Assembly (NCBI GenBank): GCA_020348925.1
Contig: CP070758.1
Location: forward strand, 2,681,666-2,694,179
Direction: 5' to 3'
DNA length: 12,514 bases
Source of the DNA: Gemmatimonadota bacterium
GTDB taxonomy: Bacteria; JBHIER01; G020348925
The translations under genes and the position numbers were made by a program. Each line of letters begins with the position of its first letter. The first letter of the stretch is position 1. Below, piece by piece: positions 7,065-12,514 of this stretch. The notes beneath the pieces were generated by a model that was not told the DNA's origin, did no database searches, and saw nothing but the letters and a program-made list of their open reading frames with translations.

Positions 7065-7208
7065 GTGAACAATAAAATCGTCAAATATATTTCTCTTCCA
7101 CAGGTAATTCCCTCTTCCATTAGTACATCCGCTTGGTTCGTAATTTCCCGTGCTGGTTCTTATATATCAACCTGCGTAGTTGGTCATATCCCGGTTCTGA
7201 TTTCTTAG
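7065..7208 (+). CDS. Possible small hydrophobic protein, 47 residues (doubtful)
   Basis: A GTG at 7065 is preceded by AGGAGG (7055-7060) at 4-base spacing and opens a 47-codon frame ending TAG. The product begins MNNKIVKYISLP and is rich in I, V and S, with no recognised domain or clear membrane helix. The opposite strand over the same bases also looks partly coding, so at most one reading is real. I list it only because of the SD. Confidence 0.15.
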   Translation: MNNKIVKYISLPQVIPSSISTSAWFVISRAGSYISTCVVGHIPVLIS

Positions 7209-7330
7209 AAGGTCGTTATATAAGGCATGCAAAGGTTGTTCTGTCAGAGGTCTTTGCTTGCGTCCCAGTTTATCTCTGAACAGCTTCATGTGTTGACAAG
7301 AGGAAGCTGCTTTTCTGTATACATGTGAAG
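7167..7330 (-). pseudogene. Possible decayed coding remnant
   Basis: On the minus strand a frame open from about 7330 reads through MKLFRDKLGRKQRPLTEQP and continues with LHALYNDLLRNQ to a stop at 7167-7169. In another frame, just before that stop, the reading YDQLRRLIYKNQHGKLRTK continues towards about 7100. The charged, helix-like composition, and the way the second reading takes over where the first ends, suggest an old gene end split by a frameshift. I do not recognise the family and there is no SD for the ATG at 7289. Confidence 0.25.
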
Positions 7331-7470
7331 TAGTTTGATGTCATATGATTGGGAGGAATCTCTCTCATTTTAAAAGTAGCCAATTTGAGAGTTTAGAGGT
7401 AGCAGGTTTGTGGAAAGCAATGTGTGGTGGACAACTCATTACTTTTAACCTTTTCAAGGAGGGAGAACTA

Positions 7471-9078
7471 ATGGCTAAGCGAATGTTAGTCATTGCCGCA
7501 GCGATCACACTCAGTTTTGTGATCGCCAGTTTTAGAGGCTCTGGTGAGGGGACGGAGGTCGATGTCCGGAACCCGAAGCTTGATGTGTCTCCGACCGCCA
7601 TTCCGGGGATGATAAATTACCAGGGTGTTTTGACGGATGCGAACGGGGATCCTGTGGCTGATGGTGCTTACGATATTACATTCAGGTTCTATAACGCAGC
7701 TACGAGTGGAGATCTGCTTTGGGAAGAAACCGAAAGTGTCAACACGTACGGTGGACTGTTTAATGTACTACTACCGATACCACATGATACATTTGACGGA
7801 TCGGACCGCTGGTTAGGATTGGAGGTGGGTGAGGATGGGGAGATGGTACCCAGGCAGCAGATTGCCAGTGTGCCCTATGCCTATAAGACGGACGGCATTT
7901 ATTCTGATGCTGAGGGCAACATTGGTATCGGGACGACGAGTCCGAGGACGAAGCTTGAAGTGAATGGGACGGTATCTGCGAACGCGTTCTCCAGCACCAG
8001 TCCACTTATACTTGAGGCACCAGAAGGCACTGAGCGGATGCGCATAGATGATATCACGGGCAATGTCGGTATCGGAACAACAAATCCGAATCTTGACTTG
8101 TCTGTCGGTACATCGGGTGACAATCGCTTTGGCCTCCAAAAAGGCGATGGTATGCTGGAGGCAGGATATTTGAGATTTGGAGACAATACTGGTTGGAGAT
8201 TTCACATTGGTCGTGCGAGCGAATCCTCTGGAGGTGAAATCAATACAGATCTAACGGGTGCGCTGGTGACTGTGCAAGACAACGGCAATGTCGGCATCGG
8301 GACGACCAGCCCGTCATCCAACCTTCATGTTCGACGTTATGCAGACGGGTTCGAATCGGCGGCGGCGAGGATCGGGCTTCAGTGGTATCTGCCAGCACTC
8401 CCAGCGTCTATTAATAACTGGTTCTCCATTGAGGTTGGAGGCCAAGGGATAGGAGGATTGGGTAACAATCCGACACTGATTCGCGAATCGGGTTCGATGC
8501 TGTATTTTCAGACAGAAGACGCAATGAATTCCAATCCTTCCTCACGTTCTACGCAAATGGTCCTGGACGGTAACGGCAACATCGGTATCGGGACGACGAA
8601 TCCGTTAGAAAAGCTTGATGTCAGAGGAACAACTCGGACCGATGTGCTCGAAATCACCGGTGGAAGTGACATTGCAGAACCATTTGACTTTGAAAATCCG
8701 GATTCGATTAAGCCGGGTATGGTTGTCGTAATTGATCCTGGAACTCCCGGGAAACTGAAGATTTCCGATAGGGCATATGATCGATGCGTTGCCGGTATAG
8801 TGAGTGGAGCAGGTGGAATAAAACCAGGTTTGATGATTACTCAAGAGGATGCCTTTGAAGGTGACCATCAGGTGGCACTCACCGGTCGCGTCAATTGTTG
8901 GGCCGATGCGTCATATGGACCTATCCAGCCTGGCGACCTGCTGACTACCTCAGACACCCCTGGACACGCCATGAAGGTCATGGACTATCCAAAATCCCAT
9001 GGCGCTGTCCTTGGCAAGGCGATGTCCTCACTGGATCAGAGTCAGGGACTTGTGCTGGTACTGGTAACTCTTCAGTAG
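7471..9078 (+). CDS. Exported protein with GN(I/V)GIGTT(S/N)P repeats and conserved C-terminal domain
   Basis: A 535-residue protein. A signal-like N-terminus (MAKRMLVIAAAITLSFVIAS) is followed by a domain at about residues 45-140 with MINYQGVLTDANGDPV, ITFRFYNA and PRQQIASVPYAY, often seen at the start of large exported proteins in candidate phyla. Four GN(I/V)GIGTT(S/N)P motifs follow at residues 149-158, 197-206, 272-281 and 369-378, of the type found in phage tail-fibre-like trimeric proteins. The C-terminal 130 residues (SDIAEPFDF..., GMVVVIDP, VAGIVSGAGG, ALTGRVNCWADA, GPIQPGDLLTTSDTPGHAM, VLGKAMSS, LVLVLVTLQ) form a recurrent conserved domain whose function I do not know. A longer frame opens at 7345, but the ATG at 7471 has AAGGAGGGAG just upstream and begins the signal peptide. 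A surface-fibre or trimerising role is inferred from the repeats. Confidence 0.85.
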   Translation: MAKRMLVIAAAITLSFVIASFRGSGEGTEVDVRNPKLDVSPTAIPGMINYQGVLTDANGDPVADGAYDITFRFYNAATSGDLLWEETESVNTYGGLFNVLLPIPHDTFDGSDRWLGLEVGEDGEMVPRQQIASVPYAYKTDGIYSDAEGNIGIGTTSPRTKLEVNGTVSANAFSSTSPLILEAPEGTERMRIDDITGNVGIGTTNPNLDLSVGTSGDNRFGLQKGDGMLEAGYLRFGDNTGWRFHIGRASESSGGEINTDLTGALVTVQDNGNVGIGTTSPSSNLHVRRYADGFESAAARIGLQWYLPALPASINNWFSIEVGGQGIGGLGNNPTLIRESGSMLYFQTEDAMNSNPSSRSTQMVLDGNGNIGIGTTNPLEKLDVRGTTRTDVLEITGGSDIAEPFDFENPDSIKPGMVVVIDPGTPGKLKISDRAYDRCVAGIVSGAGGIKPGLMITQEDAFEGDHQVALTGRVNCWADASYGPIQPGDLLTTSDTPGHAMKVMDYPKSHGAVLGKAMSSLDQSQGLVLVLVTLQ

Positions 9079-9193
9079 ATATTTAATTTGGTAAAGAGAG
9101 TTCAGAATTAAATTATGAAAAGAAAATTGGATACTCTATTCCATGGGGCAGACAGTCGCCAAGTAGCCAAACACCACCCAGGGAGGTATGATC

Positions 9194-9676
9194 ATGGATA
9201 GTCAGAAAGAGATGAGACGGTATGTAGGCATAGATCTGATTTTGCTATTAATGCTTCTGGTGGCAGCACCGGTTGGGCAAGCTCAAACAGCCAACAACAA
9301 CTTTCAAATTCGATCCTCTTCATTGAATAGCGGAGGAGGACAAATGGCTTCAGCCAACTTCGGAATACAGTATTCCATGGGTCAACCGATACCCACTGGC
9401 ATAAGCCAGGGCGAAAACTTCGCCATGTTTGCCGGATTTCAGCCAACTTACTTAGAGGAGTTTGTCCTGCCAACTGCTGAGAGGGGTGACGTCAATGGTG
9501 ACGGAGGAATTAATGTGCTGGATGTACTGGCCGTGGTAAACGACATTCTGGGTACAGTTCCTCTGACTGGAGACGCTCCTATAAGGGCAGACTGTAATGG
9601 TGATGAGGAGATCAATGTACTGGATGCGTTGGGTATAGTGAACGTTATTCTTGGGATCGCAAGTTGTGTACCATGA
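9194..9676 (+). CDS. Small exported dockerin-like protein
   Basis: A 160-residue protein. It has a charged N-terminus, then a hydrophobic run LILLLMLLVAAPVGQAQ as signal peptide. A short domain follows (about 35-80: FQIRSSSLNSGGG, ANFGIQYSMGQP, FAMFAGFQPTY), a pattern common before C-terminal domains in secreted proteins. Two dockerin-like calcium-binding repeats close it (about 95-160: GDVNGDGGINVLDVLAVVN and ADCNGDEEINVLDALGIVN, ending SCVP). An ATG at 9188 is also in frame, but the SD GGGAGG (9181-9186) sits only 1 base from it and 7 bases from the ATG at 9194, so 9194 is preferred. It starts 115 bases after the preceding gene on the same strand. With no catalytic domain, it may be a structural partner of the other dockerin proteins. 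Confidence 0.85.
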   Translation: MDSQKEMRRYVGIDLILLLMLLVAAPVGQAQTANNNFQIRSSSLNSGGGQMASANFGIQYSMGQPIPTGISQGENFAMFAGFQPTYLEEFVLPTAERGDVNGDGGINVLDVLAVVNDILGTVPLTGDAPIRADCNGDEEINVLDALGIVNVILGIASCVP

Positions 9677-9841
9677 TTACTGTGATTCTTGGGGAAATCA
9701 AACAACCGTGTTCAAAATATCGAACCTTTTATAAGACAATAGAGAGAATGTTTTCTTCAACTCTTGTTTTTCTTTTTTCTGCAGATATAAACCACTGTCT
9801 ACCAATTCACTGTTTCTTAAGGCAATACGAAGGAGGAAGTC

Positions 9842-11179
9842 ATGAAATCTGTACGAACCTGTCAACAGCGGGGTCAGACACGATCTCTCGTTGTTTTGTG
9901 GACTGGGCTTCTGCTCGTCGCGCTGTTCAACCACCTCTTGCTGGCTGATATCGACGTTCCTGGCGATTACCCCACGATTCAGCAAGCCATCGACGCGGCG
10001 ACTTTTGATGTTTTGATGATCACTACATCCCTCCTCCAAAAGGATCCATGCTTTGATGGAATGATACATGAATACCAGAGCATTCTTGAAACAACAGAGA
10101 ACCTAACTGCAGTCTATATTGAATTGGACTCCGAGGAGTGTCTCAAAAATTATGGAGTCAAGGTGGAAAATACAGGAGACTGGATGGAAATCCGGGAAGT
10201 ACTCGAGGTGATTATTGGAGCAACAAACGCTTCATATGTAATAATTTTGGGAGGCATATCTGTCATACCCAGACCATCGCTCGAAATATATTGCCCAAGG
10301 GAGAACCCTCAAACCATTCCAAGCGACGTCTGGTATATCGATTTCGATGCTGACCAAATCGTAGATGAGGGGCTCTCGATTAGCAGATTTCCAGATCTGT
10401 TTCACAATTCATCGGCAGTGGTTGTTGCTCTTCGAAACGCAGTTTTACTTCACCGTTGCGGGGGATATACTCTCGAAAGGGAGGTACATTTCGTGATTGG
10501 CGAATACGAGACACCGCCTTACGGGGTGTGTGAAGAGTGTACATTTCAGGCGGAGTTTTTTGACCTCTTATCGTCAAGCGATTACATTGACTTCGCGGGC
10601 CATGGTAGCCCAACCGCTATCTTTAACAATTCCTTCGAACCCAAGTTCACTATTGACTATATGGATTCAATCGATTTGCAGACTTACAACCCTGTGATAC
10701 TAAGCTTGGGTCCTTGCTACACTGGGGTCTTGTGGGCAGACAGTCCTACCCTATCCTATGAATTCTTGAAAGCGGGAGCTGCTGCCTTTGTTGGGAGAAC
10801 CACTACTGAAGGCTATTGCATAGGTGATTTTGTTGAAGACGTGGAAGATGGAATGCATATCGGGGATGCCCTCTTCCAAAGAATGCGGATGAAGGTAATG
10901 ACATCGGGGTGTAGATATATATATTGTTCTCACCATTTTTGCTTATATGGGGATCCGACTCTCAAGCTTCGCGATGGCCTCCCCGCCGGATTAATTGTCT
11001 ACGTTGATTATTCTGTACCGCCGGGAGGGACCGGATTCTATGTTGATCCTTTCAGTAGTCTGCATGAAGCCCTCGGTCAAATGTGTATTCCAAGGACCAT
11101 CAGGATGATGCCGGGCAGCACGGTGATCACAGAGACCATCGTCATTGATGTGCCAGTACGATTGGAAAAGGCACAATGA
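9842..11179 (+). CDS. Exported gingipain-like (C25, clan CD) cysteine peptidase with beta-helix motifs, C-terminus probably truncated
   Basis: A 445-residue protein. A signal peptide (about 1-36) is followed at 37-54 by DVPGDYPTIQQAIDAA, the usual opening of right-handed beta-helix proteins. From about 55 to 372 it reads as a C25 peptidase: DVLMITTSLL, YVIILGGISVIPRP, then YIDFAGHGSPT with the likely catalytic His254, and PVILSLGPCYTG with the likely catalytic Cys292. The fold ends at LYGDPTLKL. Residues 383-445 resume a beta-helix-type opening (YVDYSVPPGGTGFYVDPFSSLHEAL, then TIRMMPGS) and stop abruptly at RLEKAQ. In similar proteins this phrase leads into the repeat coils, so the TGA at 11177-11179 probably comes from the adjoining IS110 element. 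GGAGG at 9832-9836 with 5-base spacing sets the start. Likely role: extracellular proteolysis or processing of exported proteins. The truncated form may still carry a complete catalytic domain. Confidence 0.85.
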   Translation: MKSVRTCQQRGQTRSLVVLWTGLLLVALFNHLLLADIDVPGDYPTIQQAIDAATFDVLMITTSLLQKDPCFDGMIHEYQSILETTENLTAVYIELDSEECLKNYGVKVENTGDWMEIREVLEVIIGATNASYVIILGGISVIPRPSLEIYCPRENPQTIPSDVWYIDFDADQIVDEGLSISRFPDLFHNSSAVVVALRNAVLLHRCGGYTLEREVHFVIGEYETPPYGVCEECTFQAEFFDLLSSSDYIDFAGHGSPTAIFNNSFEPKFTIDYMDSIDLQTYNPVILSLGPCYTGVLWADSPTLSYEFLKAGAAAFVGRTTTEGYCIGDFVEDVEDGMHIGDALFQRMRMKVMTSGCRYIYCSHHFCLYGDPTLKLRDGLPAGLIVYVDYSVPPGGTGFYVDPFSSLHEALGQMCIPRTIRMMPGSTVITETIVIDVPVRLEKAQ

Positions 11180-11235
11180 AAACCCTAGGCCAACAGGTTG
11201 AAGTGCTGGTATCCAAGAGGGTCACCTATGAAAAA

Positions 11236-11305
11236 GTTGCAACTCCTCGATTTTGGGTATATCGTAAAGTCAGATAAGCGGAACCCAAAACCAAGGAGGT
11301 GCAAC
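11236..11305 (+). promoter_or_regulatory. Long hairpin sequestering the IS110 transposase ribosome-binding site
   Basis: The arm 11236-11258 (starting GTTGCAACTCCT) pairs with 11283-11305 (ending AAGGAGGTGCAAC) at 20 of 23 positions around a 24-base loop. The second arm contains the complete SD AAGGAGGT (11293-11300), and the ATG at 11307 follows at once. When it folds, the transposase should be poorly translated. The effect is inferred; the pairing is seen directly. Confidence 0.75.
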
Positions 11306-11306
11306 A

Positions 11307-12344
11307 ATGCAGTATGTCGGAATCGATTTTCACAGGGACTCTTCATTCATCAGTGAGATGGATGAAGACGGAACTGTTGCCAGAGAGTTCAAGCTCAGCA
11401 ATGATCGGGAAAGTCTCACCGATTATGTGAGCGGCCTTGTTCCCGATACGAAAGTCGCCATTGAAGCCACCTGTAACTGGTATTATTTTTACGAGTTGGT
11501 CGAGGGGCATGATATCGATGTCACGCTTGCTCATCCTCTCAAGACCAAAGCCATCGCTTCTGCCCGGATCATGAACGATAAAATCAGTTCCGCAACCCTG
11601 GCCTATCTGCTCCGTAGCGACCTGTTGCCGGCAGCATATATCCCTGACCGGGAGACACGAGACACCAAAGAGATTTTGCGTCAACGGGCCTTTCTGGTCT
11701 CCATGAGAACGCGCTTGAAGAACAGAGTTCAAGCTATCCTTTCGAAAAATGGACTCTCCTGTCCCTATACCGACATCTTTGGTAAGAAGAGTCTCCGTTG
11801 GCTTACCGCACTCGATCTTCGCCCATGCTACCATCAAGCCATCGGATGCTATGCCCGCCTGGCTGATGTCTTTGCCAGCGAGATTAAAATGGTGACCGAG
11901 ACAATCGAATCTTTCGCGATTGAGAACCCTCAAGCGCGCCTGCTGGATACGCACCCGGGAATCAGTTACTACTCGGGGCTGCTCATCACCTCGGAAATCG
12001 GAACCATTCATCGCTTCCCCTCTCACGGTCAACTCTGCTCCTTCGGAGGACTGGTGCCATCCCTTCATGCCTCCGGTGGGAAAGTGAGGCGGGGACATAT
12101 TACGAAACAGGGTTCAAAATGGCTTAGATGGATCCTGATCGAATGTTCAAAACACGCCGTCAACGGTTCTCCTCACTATGAGGCCCTCTATAAGAGGGTG
12201 TGCTACAAACATGGAAAGGGGGCTGCCAGAATCGCCGTGGCCAGAAAAATGCTCAAGATCATCTATTATATGCTCAAAAGAAACGAGCCGTTCCAGGAAC
12301 GGGCTAAACCGATGACCACGCCGGCCAGCGCCAGAGGGTCATAA
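11307..12344 (+). CDS. IS110-family transposase (DEDD) with an atypical acidic motif
   Basis: A 345-residue recombinase of the IS110 type, which combines an N-terminal RuvC-like DEDD domain with a C-terminal Transposase_20 domain holding a catalytic Ser. Visible are D7 (in YVGIDFHRD), E53 (in VAIEATCNWY) and D91 (in MNDKISSA). The usual motif at that point is K-(T/N)-D-x-x-D, so the fourth acidic residue expected at position 94 is Ser (codon AGT). The C-terminal domain is recognisable (about 222-300: DTHPGISYYSGLLITSEIG, FGGLVPS, SGGKVRRGHITKQGSKWLR) with a candidate nucleophilic Ser in SGGK. The start is set by AAGGAGGT 6 bases upstream, inside a strong hairpin. Length is normal and the frame is intact. 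It follows the peptidase gene on the same strand and probably disrupts it. Confidence 0.93.
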   Translation: MQYVGIDFHRDSSFISEMDEDGTVAREFKLSNDRESLTDYVSGLVPDTKVAIEATCNWYYFYELVEGHDIDVTLAHPLKTKAIASARIMNDKISSATLAYLLRSDLLPAAYIPDRETRDTKEILRQRAFLVSMRTRLKNRVQAILSKNGLSCPYTDIFGKKSLRWLTALDLRPCYHQAIGCYARLADVFASEIKMVTETIESFAIENPQARLLDTHPGISYYSGLLITSEIGTIHRFPSHGQLCSFGGLVPSLHASGGKVRRGHITKQGSKWLRWILIECSKHAVNGSPHYEALYKRVCYKHGKGAARIAVARKMLKIIYYMLKRNEPFQERAKPMTTPASARGS

Positions 12345-12352
12345 CCAGAAAA

Positions 12353-12490
12353 GGTTCTAGGTGTTGATTGCGCAACCGGTGTCCAATAACATACTGTGCT
12401 CCGAGCACGAATAGGTGACTGACGAAGAGTCCGCTGAGACTCTATTGGACCAGCACTATGTCAAAGAACAACGAAGAATGACTTGACAAC
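12353..12490 (+). ncRNA. Structured 3' non-coding region of IS110, candidate bridge RNA/seekRNA
   Basis: Downstream of the transposase a multibranch fold can be drawn. An outer stem GTCCAATA (12381-12388) / TATTGGAC (12443-12450) encloses two hairpins: GTGCT-ccg-AGCAC (12396-12408) and AGAGTC-...-GACTCT (12426-12443, sharing one base with the outer stem). Between them lies a single-stranded stretch with ATAGGTGACTGAC. A small GTTG/CAAC hairpin precedes it, and TGTCAA/TTGACA (12459-12464 / 12483-12488) can close the 3' side. Published IS1111-group elements carry their guide RNA at this position, between transposase and right end. The exact RNA ends and guide loops are not determined. Confidence 0.45.
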
Positions 12491-12514
12491 AGGATTTTCT
12501 ATGATAATTTAAGA

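Larger units (their letters stand above)
6788..7470. other. Long non-coding or decayed region upstream of the GN(I/V)GIGTT gene
   Basis: No recognised gene. It contains a small hairpin (TCTATAT-ttgg-ATATAGA, about 7006-7023), an imperfect pair GTTCAC...GTGAAC around 7034-7070, a possible 47-codon frame on the plus strand (7065-7208) and a possible decayed minus-strand coding remnant (7167-7330). TTGACA at 7293-7298 could be a -35 box for the downstream gene, but no good -10 box follows at normal spacing. Confidence 0.4.
11180..12514 (+). mobile_element. IS110-family insertion sequence (ends approximate, may run off the window)
   Basis: It is built around the IS110 transposase. IS110 elements usually lack terminal inverted repeats, so the ends are inferred. 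The left limit is placed where the peptidase frame stops, around 11177-11180. The right limit is unseen; the sequence near 12483-12514 (TTGACA...) may be the right end or lie just inside it. The non-coding flanks (about 127 bases left, at least 170 right) both carry strong secondary structure. A 9-mer GTCACCTAT (11221-11229) has its exact complement ATAGGTGAC at 12411-12419. Confidence 0.6.

Noticed and set aside
11343-12098. 251-codon minus-strand frame inside the IS110 transposase
   Set aside because: A shadow of a clearly recognisable IS110 transposase.
12483-12510. Promoter at the IS110 right end (TTGACA then TAATTT or GATAAT)
   Set aside because: The -35 is perfect but spacings of 16 to a poor -10, or 14 to a better one, are unconvincing. 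It may only work when joined to the left end in a circular form.

Overview
The window looks like bacterial chromosome from an uncultured, Gram-negative-like lineage. Every gene start has a strong AAGGAGG-type Shine-Dalgarno (SD) sequence. Most of the non-mobile coding capacity goes to secreted multidomain proteins: seven-bladed LVIVD propellers, type I dockerin-like tails, a gingipain-like C25 peptidase with beta-helix motifs, and a protein with repeated GN(I/V)GIGTT(S/N)P. In my experience this mix is typical of FCB-group and related candidate phyla (Zixibacteria, Eisenbacteria, Latescibacteria, KSB1-like). That placement is inference from protein style; no taxonomic marker gene is present.

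Layout. Positions 1-350 (-) hold the 5' part of a zinc-ribbon transposase cut by the window edge. Positions 488-3905 (-) hold two tandem paralogous genes, transcribed from the higher coordinate to the lower, each encoding signal peptide, LVIVD propeller, two Ig-like modules and dockerin. Positions 3906-7470 are a mobile-element and RNA zone. It contains a 334-bp MITE with clear inverted repeats and a 9-bp target duplication, a dense cluster of hairpins ending in a tRNA-Arg-like fragment, a promoter-like site with a short UGA-interrupted frame, an IS256-family element, an intact tRNA-Arg(TCG), and a possible decayed coding remnant. Positions 7471-11179 (+) hold three more exported-protein genes: the GN(I/V)GIGTT protein, a small dockerin protein, and the C25 peptidase/beta-helix protein. 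The last is probably truncated by the IS110-family element that fills the rest of the window.

How it fits together. The non-mobile genes encode a set of exported proteins. Three share a nearly identical two-repeat dockerin C-terminus, which suggests a common anchoring or binding route, though no cohesin is visible here. The mobile genes share a design: each has a hairpin over or beside its ribosome-binding site or start codon, consistent with protection against read-through translation. The IS110 element also has a structured 3' non-coding region where a bridge RNA/seekRNA could lie, and its transposase lacks the expected fourth acidic residue of the DEDD motif. I did not find a convincing new defence or metabolic system. 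The most interesting material is the chimeric peptidase, the IS110 RNA structures and the hairpin cluster next to the tRNA fragment.
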